The translations under genes and the position numbers were made by a program. From an uncultured Lachnospiraceae bacterium (GTDB lineage: Bacteria; Bacillota; Clostridia; Lachnospirales; Lachnospiraceae): DNA of 64,000 nt. The stretch lies in contig CANRWO010000003.1 in assembly GCA_947643615.1 (NCBI GenBank), positions 56,453 to 120,452 on the forward strand, in the 5' to 3' direction. The notes beneath the pieces were generated by a model, which saw nothing but the letters and a program-made list of their open reading frames with translations, did not search any database and had not been told where the DNA came from. Shown here piece by piece: positions 30,788-41,977 of this stretch. Within the stretch, counting starts at the first letter, position 1, and each line of letters begins with the position of its first letter.

Positions 30788-31303
30788 CTAATCGTTAAAA
30801 ATCTTCCTGGGAGCCGCATTTCTCATGACCTTGACCATCTCTTCGGAGGGACTTAAGAGAATCTTCTCACCGCCCTCATAATACATGACAAAACGGCGGT
30901 CCGGCTGCAGCTCTTCGCCGATACTGTAGTCCTTCACCTTGACATTGTCCCTTCTTCCGAAATTGTCCAAATGATAGCTTTTCACAGGCGCCAGAATTTC
31001 AATCCTGTCCAGGCTGTAGGTGGCAACCCTCTTCCGTTTGGACTTTGCCATCACCTTGTCCACCACGATTTCTTTGTCCAAATAGAGATATTCATACTCA
31101 ATCTCCGTAAGCCAGCTGGAAAAATAAGCGCCCACGCCGAATACCACCGCAGGGATAAATGCCAGCGGAAATACAAACATAAAAACGGCAAGGAGCACCG
31201 TCAGCGAAATCAATAAAACCCTTACAAATTTCCACACAGCAGAAGACTTTGCCTGGACCAGGCATTCCACATATACGTCACTCATTTTTTTCCTCCATTC
31301 CAA
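30788..31303 (-). CDS. DUF6106-like membrane protein
   Basis: MSDVYVECLVQAKSS..., two TM segments, EYEYLYLDKEIVVDKVMAKSKRKRV. Confidence 0.65.
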   Translation of the reverse strand: MEWRKKMSDVYVECLVQAKSSAVWKFVRVLLISLTVLLAVFMFVFPLAFIPAVVFGVGAYFSSWLTEIEYEYLYLDKEIVVDKVMAKSKRKRVATYSLDRIEILAPVKSYHLDNFGRRDNVKVKDYSIGEELQPDRRFVMYYEGGEKILLSPSEEMVKVMRNAAPRKIFND

Positions 31304-31423
31304 AACATCCTTTCCTTTAGCGTTTTCGCTTTTCGGCAGGATGATTTCTCACATTATTTTAATAAAGCTGCCACTCTTCTAATATATCTCAAAATAGGCC
31401 AAGTTGCAAGACGGGGATTCAAA

Positions 31424-31453
31424 CAGGCCACCCCAATTTAAGGTGGCCTGTTT
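31424..31453 (-). terminator. Terminator downstream of the MCP gene
   Basis: caggccacc-ccaattta-aggtggcctg. Confidence 0.6.
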
Positions 31454-31593
31454 TCTATTTTATTTTTCTATATCTGATTTCCGCGGGTCTTTTGTTGTGT
31501 TTCACCATCGGTATGATATGGTTTGTCCCTGCTGTTTCAAACACCATCTCATTCCCGACAGATTGCCGCCAACTCTTTTGGTTTCTCTTTTTG

Positions 31594-33564
31594 CTATTGC
31601 CTGAGCAGCTCAAATCCCCCCACAAGCTGGTTCAGTACCGACGCCTGGTTGGAAAGTTCCTCACTGATGGCGGCGCTTTCCTCGGCAGTAGCGGAATTGG
31701 ATTGCACCACATCGGAAATCTGGCTGACGGCCTGGGTAACCTGGCTGATGGAACCGGTCTGCCTCTCTACCGCCTCCGTCATCATATCCATCTGCCCTGT
31801 GGCCTGTTCGGCCAATTCCACCACCTGCGCTACGGAGGAAGTGACATTCGTTACGGCCTGCCCGCCATTGCTGACAGCCTCCATGGAACGCTGGATCAGT
31901 TCCATAGTCGCCTTTGCGGACTCGTCGGATTTCGATGCCAGCTCCCGGATCTCGTCCGCCACCACTGCAAAGCCTTTCCCGTCCTCTCCGGCCCTGGCGG
32001 CTTCCACAGAAGCGTTGAGGGATAAAATCTTGGTCTGAAGGGCAATACCTTCTATGGTGTCAATAATTTGCTTGATCTCATTTGATGTGGCGGTAATCAT
32101 TCCCATGGCCTGATTCAAGTCGTCAATATTCCTCTTGCTTTCCAGAAGCTGCGCCTGCGCCCCATCCATGGCCGTTTTAGTCTTATCCGACAATAGGGCG
32201 GTCCTCTTGGCATCCCTGTCAATATCCTGGAGGGTAGCGGATAATTCTACCACTGCGCTGGCCTGCTCTGTGGAACCCTGGGAGAGGGCAGTGCTGGAAG
32301 CGGCTACTTGGGCGGAACCGCTGGAAACATGGGCGGAAGCCTCGGCTATACCACCCAGGGTCTGGTTCAGCTTCTCGCTGATAGTCTGTAAATCCTCCTG
32401 GAGCGTCCGGAAATCACCCGGATAATGGTCCGGCACGCTGCCCTTGGTCAGATCCCCGTTGGCAATACTGCTGAGGATGGCTCCGATCTCTGCCAGCATG
32501 ACCCTGAAATTCTCCACCAAGTGAGCGGTGGAATCGGAAAGAATCCGGGTTTCATCCTTTGCCGCCACCTGGGGCAGAGGACTCTTAAGGTCGCCCTCGG
32601 AAAGGGCATGGAGACGCCTGGCGCACTTAACGATAGGATCCGTGATGGAGCGGCAGACAAATGCAGAAATCAGAATAACCAAAACACACAGCGCCGCCCC
32701 CACTGCCAGCTGGACATTATTGCCCACATAGGCATAGTGCAGAAATTCATCCTCACTGATCGTCACACCCACACTCCAGCCATCCGTGCCGGAAATGGGG
32801 GCGTATCCCTGAATATAATCCGCATGATCCCCGGGATAAGTGTATCTTCCCACTCCCCGCTCCCCGGCAATCATTTTCTGTTCAATGGAACCCAGTTCCT
32901 GAATATATTGGTCGTTGGGATTTTGGGCCATTTCCCGGATCAGGTTTTCCTGGCTCAGCACTTCCTCTTCCTCCAGGGCGGCAATGGTAGTGCCCTCCTT
33001 ATCCAAAATATAAGCATCCCCGTCTTCTCCAATCTGTATCTCACTGATGATCGACTGCAGAAGGTAGGTATCGCACTGGAAATACACCACCCCCTGGACC
33101 GCACCGTCCACCGTCACCGGCGCGGACACCACCATATACATATCATTTCCCTGCATATACGGAGCGGATATATAACTCTCCCCCTGGAGGGCTGCCTGGA
33201 AAAAAGGTTCCCCGGATATGTCCGTCCCATTGGCCGCGTCATATCCCCGGACATCTGCCATCCCCCCGGACCGCATATAATATTCTTCCACCTTCGTCTG
33301 CAGGAAAGCCTGCTTCTCGGAAGCCGTCACCTCCGGAGAAGTGATGACGGGGGAAGAAGCAATTTCCGAAATCGTCAGGGTGTAGGTTGCAATCATGTTC
33401 TGGGCAGCCAGGGCAGCCAGATCCGTGGTTTCAATCAGAGTCTGTTCAATGGCTGCCATAGTAGAATTACGGGAAATCATTGTGCTCAGCGCCACATTGA
33501 CAAAAGAGACGCCCAAAGTCGCCAAAATGACCAGTATCATAATTTTTGTCTGAATCTTTTTCAT
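31594..33564 (-). CDS. Methyl-accepting chemotaxis protein with Cache-like sensor
   Basis: TM-Cache-TM-HAMP layout; [34 protein letters not shown]. Confidence 0.92.
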   Translation of the reverse strand: MKKIQTKIMILVILATLGVSFVNVALSTMISRNSTMAAIEQTLIETTDLAALAAQNMIATYTLTISEIASSPVITSPEVTASEKQAFLQTKVEEYYMRSGGMADVRGYDAANGTDISGEPFFQAALQGESYISAPYMQGNDMYMVVSAPVTVDGAVQGVVYFQCDTYLLQSIISEIQIGEDGDAYILDKEGTTIAALEEEEVLSQENLIREMAQNPNDQYIQELGSIEQKMIAGERGVGRYTYPGDHADYIQGYAPISGTDGWSVGVTISEDEFLHYAYVGNNVQLAVGAALCVLVILISAFVCRSITDPIVKCARRLHALSEGDLKSPLPQVAAKDETRILSDSTAHLVENFRVMLAEIGAILSSIANGDLTKGSVPDHYPGDFRTLQEDLQTISEKLNQTLGGIAEASAHVSSGSAQVAASSTALSQGSTEQASAVVELSATLQDIDRDAKRTALLSDKTKTAMDGAQAQLLESKRNIDDLNQAMGMITATSNEIKQIIDTIEGIALQTKILSLNASVEAARAGEDGKGFAVVADEIRELASKSDESAKATMELIQRSMEAVSNGGQAVTNVTSSVAQVVELAEQATGQMDMMTEAVERQTGSISQVTQAVSQISDVVQSNSATAEESAAISEELSNQASVLNQLVGGFELLRQ

Positions 33565-33706
33565 CTTTCTTTTCCGCAACGGTTCCGCAGCGGTGCCTCC
33601 TTTTTCATTGATAGGCTCCCGGAATCTGTTTATGCCTGATTTTACGGGAATTTTTCTGGTGCGCCGAAACAGTATGGCGCAGCGCAACACATGCTTTTAA
33701 ACTCCT

Positions 33707-35479
33707 CTATGAACAGCTGGCCAAGTCGTAATACAAACCCCTCATGGCCATCAGTTCTTCATGGGTCCCTTCCTCCGCAATCCCCTGGTTGCTGATATAG
33801 AGGATACGGTCCGCGTTCCGCACCGTGGACAGGCGATGGGCCACAATGAAGGCCGTCTTATCCTTGAGCAGAACCTCCAGGGCCTCCTGGATCAGCAATT
33901 CCGTCTCCGTATCTATGGCGCTGGTAGCCTCATCCAGGATGACCACGGAAGGATTCTTCAGGACGATCCGTGCAAAACTGATCAATTGTCTCTCCCCTGC
34001 GGAAAGACCGCTGCCCCGCTCCTCCAGCACATGGCCGTATCCGCCGTTTAATCTTTGGATAAACTTATCAGCGAAGATCATCCGGGCCGCCTCCTTACAC
34101 TCCTCGTCGGTGGCATCCCATCTTCCGTACCGGATATTGTCCAATATGGTCCCTTTAAAGATAAACGGATCCTGCATCAGCACGCCCACTTCCGAGCGCA
34201 GGGAGTATAAGCTGGCATCCCGGACATCCACGTCATCAATCTGGACGCTGCCCTCCCGGACATCATAGAAACGGGTCAGCATACTGATCACCGTAGTCTT
34301 TCCCGCCCCCGTAGGCCCTACCAGTGCAATGGTCTCCCCCGGTTTCACATGCAGCGTAAAATGCTTCAGGATATTCACGTTTTCCTCATAGCAGAAAGTG
34401 ACATCCTGGAAATCCACCTTACCCCTGACATTCTTAAGGACCACCGGATTTTCTTTATCATGGATCTCCACCGGATAATCAATGGTGTCAAAGACCTGTT
34501 CCAAGTTGGAGCTGACCTGAGCCAACTCCTGGATAATGGTCGAAAGCTGCGCCAGGGGATCCTGGAAGGCTCCCATATAACTGGTGAACGTGATCACCAT
34601 GCCCGCCGTGATGCCCACATCCCCACCCAGGATCAGCGCCAAAGCCACTCCAAAGATACACAGGATCCCGAGATGCCAGAAAAACTGAACCACCGGACTG
34701 TTCAGCCGGGAACGCTTAACGATATCCCACCACATACTCATGCTCTCCTCATGGACCTGGCGGTAAATATCCTGGTTAATGGTGATCCGGTTGTAATTCT
34801 TTACGATCTGCTCTCCCATAATGGACTCCACCAGGAAAGCAGTCCTGTTGGAATTCTTGATCCGATGGGCCGCATACATTTTCCGCAGGTAGGAGCGGAG
34901 CCAGAAAATCAGGGCCATCATAGGCACCACCGCAGCAAATACGATCAATGTCAGCATGGGGCTCAGAGAGACCATAAAGACCGTTACCACCACCAGCTTT
35001 ACTATGTAAATGGCAAACATCATAACATAATTGGAAAAAAAGTCCGCCAACCCATTAATATACTCTGTCACCCGCACTACGATCTTACCGTCCGGCCGAT
35101 TGTCAAAGTAATCGAAAGACAGCTGCTGCAGCCTTTCGAAAATATCCGTGCGGATCCGGGTAATGATATTTAATCCCATCCGCCCCATGCTCCTGGCCTG
35201 GACAAAGGTGGACAATATCTCCACTGCGGCAAGCAATGCCAATCCGCCGCCCACCAGGGCCAGCTGCCGGTTATCCTTTTCTACCACCACCTGGTCCACA
35301 ATGTACTTCAGCAGCCTGGGCGGAAGCAGGGATACCACTGACGCCACCAGCATCATGCAGCTCACCAGGATCAGGAGCCGCCTGTATGGGAGAATATACG
35401 TCAGTGTACGCCACAACTGCCGCATATCAACCTTTTTTTCTATTTTTTCATCCTCAAAAAAAGTATTTCGTTTCGCCAT
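33707..35479 (-). CDS. ABC exporter half-transporter (canonical Walker B)
   Basis: GPTGAGKTT, GSGLSAGERQLI, VVILDEATSAID. Confidence 0.93.
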   Translation of the reverse strand: MAKRNTFFEDEKIEKKVDMRQLWRTLTYILPYRRLLILVSCMMLVASVVSLLPPRLLKYIVDQVVVEKDNRQLALVGGGLALLAAVEILSTFVQARSMGRMGLNIITRIRTDIFERLQQLSFDYFDNRPDGKIVVRVTEYINGLADFFSNYVMMFAIYIVKLVVVTVFMVSLSPMLTLIVFAAVVPMMALIFWLRSYLRKMYAAHRIKNSNRTAFLVESIMGEQIVKNYNRITINQDIYRQVHEESMSMWWDIVKRSRLNSPVVQFFWHLGILCIFGVALALILGGDVGITAGMVITFTSYMGAFQDPLAQLSTIIQELAQVSSNLEQVFDTIDYPVEIHDKENPVVLKNVRGKVDFQDVTFCYEENVNILKHFTLHVKPGETIALVGPTGAGKTTVISMLTRFYDVREGSVQIDDVDVRDASLYSLRSEVGVLMQDPFIFKGTILDNIRYGRWDATDEECKEAARMIFADKFIQRLNGGYGHVLEERGSGLSAGERQLISFARIVLKNPSVVILDEATSAIDTETELLIQEALEVLLKDKTAFIVAHRLSTVRNADRILYISNQGIAEEGTHEELMAMRGLYYDLASCS

Positions 35480-35521
35480 TGCCTTACACCCCAGCTCCCC
35501 TCTGCCCGCTTTGGCAGACAC

Positions 35522-37339
35522 TCAATCCGACTCCCGGTCAATCCGTACCTCATCCGCCTGCTGTTCCTGCTGTACCTGGTAGATATGCGCAAAGCTTCCC
35601 CCCTGCTCCATCAATTCCCGGAAGGTCCCTCTCTCCGTGATCCGGCCGTCCTTCATATAAATGATCTCGTCACAGTCCACCACGGAAGAAAAACGGTGGG
35701 CCGTGATAATCAGCGTCTTCTCCGAAAAATGGTCATGAATGTTCTTCAGCACCACATGTTCCGTATTCACATCCAGCGCGGAAGTGGAGTCATCCAGCAC
35801 AAAGACAGGTGCGTTTTTCAGAAATGCCCTGGCAATGGATACCCTCTGCTTCTGCCCGCCGGAAATCCCCAACCCCCGCTCGCCCACAATGGTTTTATAG
35901 CGTTCAGGCAGGGCGTCGATAAACTTTGCCGCCTGGGCGTTGGTGGCGGCTTTGGTCACCATGCGTTCGTCAATATCCGCCCGGCTGAAGGCAATATTGG
36001 ATTCAATGGTATTGGAAAAGAGGAATACGTCCTGGAATACATAAGAATACATCTTACGCAGATTTTCCAGGCTGAACTCCTTGATATCATGCCCGCTCAC
36101 CGTAATCTGCCCTGACGTTATGTCACAGACCCGTACCAAAGTTTTCAACAGAACGCTCTTCCCTGATCCGGTCTCCCCCACGATCCCAAGCTTTTTGCCA
36201 TAGGGGATGCTGATGCTAATGTGCTTTAAAATCTCTTGCCCGTCTATCTCCACAGACACATCCTTCATCTCGATGTCCGGCGTATCACAACGCAGCGTTG
36301 CCTCCTTATCCTCCGGTACCCGGCTTTCCTTCTCCATAAAACGCTTCAGGGCCAGTCCGGCTATGGTCTGCTGCTGCATATTAAATATATGGTTGTTGAT
36401 TCCCGTAATATTGTTCATAAACCGCATGACATAGGTGGAGGAAGCCAATATGTACCCCACTGTAAGGCGCCCCTGTATGACCAGCGCCGCCGCGATCACG
36501 ATAGTGCTGATATAGGCGATCTGCTTTATGGTGTTAAAAGTCAGGTCAAATTTAGATGACAGCCTGATCTGTTTCATCCGCGCCTCCAGGAAATCCGTAT
36601 TTGCCCTGGCGAATTTTTCCTTCTCCAAAGCCTCGTTGTGGAAGGACCGGACAATACGTACCGCAGCAATGTTCTCCTGGGTGGTCAGGTTCATCTCCGA
36701 GCTTTTCTTACGGATATCCCTGAAATTTTCCCGTGCCCTGCGCTTAAAATTAAGTACTGTCTTCACCAGGAAAGGCATCAGGATCACCGGAATGACCAAA
36801 AAGGATATATCAATCCCCGCAATCAGCGTCAGGGTCATTATCAGCATGAATATGGAATCTCCCAGGTAAGGGATCCTGTGGGAAAACAGCTCCTTGAACA
36901 TAATCGTATCGCTGTTCAATATCTGCAGCAGCTCACCGGAATTGTACTCGGCAATGGTGGCCGAATCCAGCTCCATGAGCTTCCCGTATGTCATATATCG
37001 AAGCTTGGTCTCCAGGTTCAGGCCGATCCGCTCCTGCATCAGGTCACGTACATAGATCAGCACAATACGCAGAAGAATCAATAACCCGTATACCGTCGCA
37101 ATGGAAAAGAACAGCTCCAGGGTATGTGGCTCCCCGAAGCGGCCCGTAAGGAGAAAATGGAAGATTCCGCCGCTTTTTTCCCCCACCTCACCCTTTTGAA
37201 TCACGAAATCAATTAAGATCCCTGTCAAAAGAGGCAGAAGCAGTTCTGCCAAGACCCCCAGGAAGCTTAATGCCTCCGCCAGGACCGCCACCGGCATATT
37301 TTTTTTGAAATACTGATATCCGAACTTTAGTGTTTCCAT
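35522..37339 (-). CDS. ABC exporter half-transporter (atypical Walker B Asp-Asp)
   Basis: GETGSGKSV, LGISGGQKQRV, VFVLDDSTSALD. Confidence 0.93.
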   Translation of the reverse strand: METLKFGYQYFKKNMPVAVLAEALSFLGVLAELLLPLLTGILIDFVIQKGEVGEKSGGIFHFLLTGRFGEPHTLELFFSIATVYGLLILLRIVLIYVRDLMQERIGLNLETKLRYMTYGKLMELDSATIAEYNSGELLQILNSDTIMFKELFSHRIPYLGDSIFMLIMTLTLIAGIDISFLVIPVILMPFLVKTVLNFKRRARENFRDIRKKSSEMNLTTQENIAAVRIVRSFHNEALEKEKFARANTDFLEARMKQIRLSSKFDLTFNTIKQIAYISTIVIAAALVIQGRLTVGYILASSTYVMRFMNNITGINNHIFNMQQQTIAGLALKRFMEKESRVPEDKEATLRCDTPDIEMKDVSVEIDGQEILKHISISIPYGKKLGIVGETGSGKSVLLKTLVRVCDITSGQITVSGHDIKEFSLENLRKMYSYVFQDVFLFSNTIESNIAFSRADIDERMVTKAATNAQAAKFIDALPERYKTIVGERGLGISGGQKQRVSIARAFLKNAPVFVLDDSTSALDVNTEHVVLKNIHDHFSEKTLIITAHRFSSVVDCDEIIYMKDGRITERGTFRELMEQGGSFAHIYQVQQEQQADEVRIDRESD

Positions 37340-37704
37340 GCTTTCCGCTTCCGCTCCTTGCCCTGCCCTGTCTTCTGTCCCTGTAAACCCATGCAGCTAT
37401 TGCTTCACAATCCTTTCGACATTATCCCCTACCGCCAAAGAAAAGTCAACCCTGTACGGCCGGATAATTTCTCTATTTTTATGGCCGATTTTTATAATCG
37501 GATATTTTATCCATTTTTTAGATTCTGGTAATTTCCCATTTATTGACAATAATAGCAAAAATACTTATTATGTATCATATATTCTTTACAAAAAACGGAT
37601 AGACTCTATTCATCTCCCGCAGGGGCAAAAGCATAGTCCGCGATCACGGGGACTTGCCACAATCACAAAATTGACAGATAGCAATCAGAAAGGCGGACAA
37701 ACAT

Positions 37705-38457
37705 ATGGCAGTTATGGATGAATTCAAGGAAGAACGGGAAGCGTTAAAACATGGGACACCCAAGCAGAAATTTACTTATTTTATGGATTATTATAAATGG
37801 TACGTGATCATTGCCGTGTTAGTAGTAGTGGTAGGTTCCTACACCATATATGAGATAGCCAACAAAAAAGAAACGGCTCTGTATACCATTCTGCTGAACG
37901 CAATGGAACTGGACGCGTCGGAGTACAACGCCGGTTTTGCGGAAGCTGCAGGGATCGACACCGACACTTATCAATTGCTCTTTGACGCCAGCACAAGAAT
38001 TGATATCAACTCCATGGACGAGTCAACCATGGCAAACTCCCAGAAACTGATGGCGCACCTTGCTGCCGGGGAACTGGATATCATGATCACCGACACAAAC
38101 TCTATCACAAATTATTCTTACCAGGACGATTTTTTTACTATGGAAGAACTGCTCACCCCGGAACAGTACGAGCGGTACAAGCCTTACTTCTATTATATAG
38201 ACAAGACTACCATGGAAGAATGGCATGAATATATCTCCGACCCTGATAACCTGATGCTGGAGATTTCTTTCGATTTTCCCGACCCCAGGAAACCAGAGGA
38301 AATGGATGCCCCTGTGGCGGTAGGGATTTTCCTGGATGAAAGCGAAGCAATCAGAAACTGCTATCGTTTCAGTAGTGAAGATGTGGTCTTCTCCGTGTTC
38401 GTCAACTCCTCCCGCAGGGAAACCGCACTGCAATACCTGGAGTATCTGATGCCGTAA
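37705..38457 (+). CDS. Membrane-anchored extracytoplasmic protein of unknown function
   Basis: Single N-terminal TM (YYKWYVIIAVLVVVVGSYTIYEIA), 250 aa. Confidence 0.65.
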   Translation: MAVMDEFKEEREALKHGTPKQKFTYFMDYYKWYVIIAVLVVVVGSYTIYEIANKKETALYTILLNAMELDASEYNAGFAEAAGIDTDTYQLLFDASTRIDINSMDESTMANSQKLMAHLAAGELDIMITDTNSITNYSYQDDFFTMEELLTPEQYERYKPYFYYIDKTTMEEWHEYISDPDNLMLEISFDFPDPRKPEEMDAPVAVGIFLDESEAIRNCYRFSSEDVVFSVFVNSSRRETALQYLEYLMP

Positions 38458-38527
38458 ACCCATAGATTATAGGCGCGGCGCAGGCTTTCCTTATTCAAAT
38501 GCCCCTGCTTTTTACAGTAATCCTCCA

Positions 38528-38606
38528 TGTCAGAGCCGTTCCCTGCGATGGCACGCGTCGGAAATCTCAAATTTCCCACTGCGGTCAAGGCAATCCCCGG
38601 CTCTGA
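38528..38606. repeat. Nested inverted repeat, possible structured or mobile palindromic element
   Basis: gtcagagccg ... cggctctgac enclosing ggaaatctcaaatttcc. Confidence 0.45.
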
Positions 38607-38743
38607 CTTAAATTAACGATTACATTATTCCTGTTTTCCCCGGGATGTGCGTCACACTTTATGGGATGTAAGTCCCAATTGGAGAAGCGTAGTGGGACCA
38701 TGGTGGCCAAATTGGGGCGCTGCAGGCCGCCAAGATACAGTCC

Positions 38744-40177
38744 TTATCCCAGCAGTTCTTTCAGCAGCCTGTTCACTCCGGCAGGATCGGCCTTGCCTTT
38801 CATAGCTTTCATGGTCTGCCCCACCAGGAAACCTATGGCTTTCTCCTTGCCGTTTTTATAGTCTTCCACGGATTGGGGGTTAGACGCAATGACTTCCTCA
38901 ACCGTTCCGCGCAGGGCGCTTTCGTCGGTGACGGTTTTTAATCCCTTTTCCTCTACATACCTTTCAGGATCCACATCTTCCCTGAACATGACTTCAAATA
39001 CCTCCTTGGCAACGGTTGAATTGATCGCCTTGCTCTCGGTCAGTGCAATGAGTTTCCCCAGGTTCTCCGGCGAAAAGCGGATGTCTTCGGAATCCAGCTC
39101 CTCTTCTTTCAGCAGCCTCAGCGTCTCCCCCATAAGCCAGTTGGATACCTTCTTGGGCTGGCTGCCCAAAGCCACGGTGGCCTCAAAAAGATCCGCCATG
39201 TGCTTGGACCCGGTGATAATCTCAATGTCGTAATCGGGAAGCTCATATTCCGACTTATACCTTGCCATTTTCTCCGTGCGGAACTCCGGCTGCCTGGCCC
39301 GGAGTTCTTCCAGGTACTCCTCGCTGATGCCCACTGGCGTAAGGTCCGGATCCGGGAAATAGCGGTAATCCTGGGCATCCTCCTTGGAACGCATGGCATA
39401 GGAGGTTTCCTTGGCATCATCCCAGCGCCTGGTCTCCTGCACTACGGCCTTCCCCTCCTCCAGGAGGCCTATCTGCCGCTCTCTCTCCCCCTGGATGGCT
39501 CTGGCAATGGCACGGAAAGAGTTCAGGTTTTTCATCTCGGTGCGGGTCCCGAACTGCTCCGCCCCCACCTCCCTTACAGACAGATTCACGTCCACCCTCA
39601 TGGAACCTTCCTGCAGCTTACAGTCGCTGGCCCCCAGGTATTGGATAATCAGGCGTAGCTTCTCCAGATAGGCTATAACCTCCTCAGCGCTGCGCATATC
39701 CGGCTGGGACACGATCTCAATGAGAGGTACCCCGGAACGGTTATAGTCCACCAGGGTACAATCCTCCCATTCGTCATGGATCAGTTTCCCCGCGTCTTCC
39801 TCCATGTGGATCTCATGGATCCCCACCTTTCTGCTGCCACCCGCCGTTTCTATCTCCACATACCCGTCCCTGCAGATGGGAAGGTAGAGCTGGGAAATCT
39901 GGTAATTTTGCGGATTATCGGGATAAAAATAATTTTTCCGGTCAAATTTGCAATAACGTGTGATATTGCAGTTTGTAGCCAACCCTACAGACACCGCATA
40001 CTCCAAAACCTTTTTGTTCAACACAGGAAGAGAACCGGGCATTCCGGTGCATACCGGGCAGGTGTGGGTATTGGGCCTGCCCCCAAAAGAGGTGGAACAG
40101 CCACAGAAAATTTTCGTCTTAGTGGCCAGTTCCACATGGACTTCCAAGCCAATAACGGTTTCATATTCTTTTGCCAT
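38744..40177 (-). CDS. gatB: Asp-tRNA(Asn)/Glu-tRNA(Gln) amidotransferase subunit B
   Basis: YETVIGLEVHVELATKTKIFCGC, NRSGVPLIEIVSQPDM, RTEMKNLNSFRAIARAI. Confidence 0.96.
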   Translation of the reverse strand: MAKEYETVIGLEVHVELATKTKIFCGCSTSFGGRPNTHTCPVCTGMPGSLPVLNKKVLEYAVSVGLATNCNITRYCKFDRKNYFYPDNPQNYQISQLYLPICRDGYVEIETAGGSRKVGIHEIHMEEDAGKLIHDEWEDCTLVDYNRSGVPLIEIVSQPDMRSAEEVIAYLEKLRLIIQYLGASDCKLQEGSMRVDVNLSVREVGAEQFGTRTEMKNLNSFRAIARAIQGERERQIGLLEEGKAVVQETRRWDDAKETSYAMRSKEDAQDYRYFPDPDLTPVGISEEYLEELRARQPEFRTEKMARYKSEYELPDYDIEIITGSKHMADLFEATVALGSQPKKVSNWLMGETLRLLKEEELDSEDIRFSPENLGKLIALTESKAINSTVAKEVFEVMFREDVDPERYVEEKGLKTVTDESALRGTVEEVIASNPQSVEDYKNGKEKAIGFLVGQTMKAMKGKADPAGVNRLLKELLG

Positions 40178-41634
40178 TACTTTTCCCCCTCCCCTCTGCT
40201 CTGTTCAAAGGTATATGCGGCACGGATCAGCTTCTTCTCCTGGAAACAGTCTCCCATCAGCTGCAGGCCTATGGGCAATCCTTTGCCATCCCTTCCGCAG
40301 GGAACGCTGATGCCGGGCAGGCCGGCCAGGTTCGCAGAAATTGTATAAATGTCCCCCAAATACATCTTCATGGGATCGGATAGGCTCTCTCCCAGCTTCG
40401 GCGCAGTAGTAGGAGCCACCGGGCCAAGGATGAGATCGTATTTTTCAAAGGCCCGGTCAAAAGCCTTTTTCATCATCGCTTTCACTTTCAAAGCTTTTAA
40501 ATAATAGGCGTCATAATAACCGGAACTGAGCACAAAGCTTCCCAGCATGATACGGCGTTTCACCTCCGGGCCGAAGCCTCCGGAGCGGGTTTTCTTATAC
40601 ATCTGGTGCAATCCCTCCGCATCCTCCGCCCGATATCCGTATTTAATACCGTCAAACCGCTCCAAATTGGAGCTTGCCTCCGCTGCGGCTATGGTGTAAT
40701 AGGTAGGGATTGCATATTCCACCAGGCTCAAATCAAACTCTTCCACCACAGCGCCCTGAGCCTTCAGCAGCTCCGCCGCCTGTAGTACCGCCTCCCTCAC
40801 CTCCGGGTCCAGGCCTTCCCCGAAGTAATCCCCGGGAATGCCGATGCGCATTCCCTTTACGTCGTTTATCAACCCGCTGGTGAAGTCCGTGTCCTCCCTC
40901 CTGACGGAAGTGGAATCCTTTTCGTCATGGGAGGCAATGGCCTCCAGGACCGCCGCGCAGTCCTCCACCGTCTTTGCCAACGGCCCAATCTGGTCCAGGG
41001 AGGAACCGTATGCCACCAACCCGTAACGGGATACCGTTCCGTAAGTAGGCTTCATCCCTACTATGCCGCAGTAAGATGCCGGCTGACGGATAGAGCCGCC
41101 GGTATCGGATCCCAGGGCAAAGAAGCATTCCCCTGAAGCAACCGCCGCCGCGGAACCACCCGAGGAGCCGCCGGGAACATGCTCCGGGGCATGGGGGTTC
41201 CTGGTCGCGCCATAATAGGAGGTCTCTGTGGTGGAACCCATGGCAAATTCATCCATATTGGTCTTACCGATCAGTACCGCTCCCGCTTTCTCCAGGTTTA
41301 TGACGGCTTCCGCAGAATAGGTGGGAACAAAATTCTCCAGGATCCTGGATGCGCAGGTAGTCAGCATCCCTTCCGTACAAAGATTATCCTTTACCGCCAC
41401 AGGCACTCCCGCCAAAGGCCCGGTGAGCTCCCCCGCCTCGATCCTTTTCTGGATCTTAGCCGCCTTTTCCAAAGCTGCGTCCTTATCTACGGTTATATAA
41501 CAATGATTTATGTCCTCCCGTTCCCCAATCCGCCCAAACACCGCCTCCATAGCTTCCACTGCGGTAGTCTTTCCCGCTTTAATGGCAGCTCCAAGAGCTG
41601 TGGCAGACAGAGATAACAGATGTTCTTTTTCCAT
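40177..41634 (-). CDS. gatA: Asp-tRNA(Asn)/Glu-tRNA(Gln) amidotransferase subunit A
   Basis: Amidase signature GGSSGGSAAAVASGECFFALGSDTGGSIRQPASYCG; KDNLCTEGM. Confidence 0.96.
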   Translation of the reverse strand: MEKEHLLSLSATALGAAIKAGKTTAVEAMEAVFGRIGEREDINHCYITVDKDAALEKAAKIQKRIEAGELTGPLAGVPVAVKDNLCTEGMLTTCASRILENFVPTYSAEAVINLEKAGAVLIGKTNMDEFAMGSTTETSYYGATRNPHAPEHVPGGSSGGSAAAVASGECFFALGSDTGGSIRQPASYCGIVGMKPTYGTVSRYGLVAYGSSLDQIGPLAKTVEDCAAVLEAIASHDEKDSTSVRREDTDFTSGLINDVKGMRIGIPGDYFGEGLDPEVREAVLQAAELLKAQGAVVEEFDLSLVEYAIPTYYTIAAAEASSNLERFDGIKYGYRAEDAEGLHQMYKKTRSGGFGPEVKRRIMLGSFVLSSGYYDAYYLKALKVKAMMKKAFDRAFEKYDLILGPVAPTTAPKLGESLSDPMKMYLGDIYTISANLAGLPGISVPCGRDGKGLPIGLQLMGDCFQEKKLIRAAYTFEQSRGEGEK

Positions 41635-41655
41635 TTGCTTCCTCCTGCCCCTTTC

Positions 41656-41949
41656 TCAATCAAAAGTTTTCGGGACCACAAACATACTGTCCCTGGCATC
41701 CGGCGCATTCTGCAGCATGCTGCCGCTCCTGTCCCCGTTGGTCACCACATCCTCCCGGAATACGTTCTGTACCGGGAACACATGGGACATGGGTTCCACC
41801 CCAGTGGTATCCAGCTCATTCAGCTTATCGATATAGTCCAGCATCTCGCCCATGGACTTCTTGGCCGCCTCCTTTTCCTCACCGGATAACTCCAGCTTGG
41901 CCAGGATACCCACATATTCAATTGTTTCGTCATTTATCAGATTTGCCAT
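41656..41949 (-). CDS. gatC: Asp-tRNA(Asn)/Glu-tRNA(Gln) amidotransferase subunit C
   Basis: [25 protein letters not shown]...[22 protein letters not shown]. Confidence 0.92.
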   Translation of the reverse strand: MANLINDETIEYVGILAKLELSGEEKEAAKKSMGEMLDYIDKLNELDTTGVEPMSHVFPVQNVFREDVVTNGDRSGSMLQNAPDARDSMFVVPKTFD

Positions 41950-41977
41950 ATCATCCCTCATTTCTGTACTGCCTATA

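Noticed and set aside
32425-33639. 404-aa plus-strand ORF as a gene
   Set aside because: Antisense to the MCP gene, His/Gly-rich shadow translation, no RBS or motif.
34349-35173. 274-aa plus-strand ORF as a gene
   Set aside because: Antisense to the ABC exporter gene; His/Asp/Gln-rich shadow composition.
38361-38588. 75-aa minus-strand ORF after the gatB region
   Set aside because: Overlaps the well-supported plus-strand gene 37705-38457 and runs through a palindrome; no family recognised.
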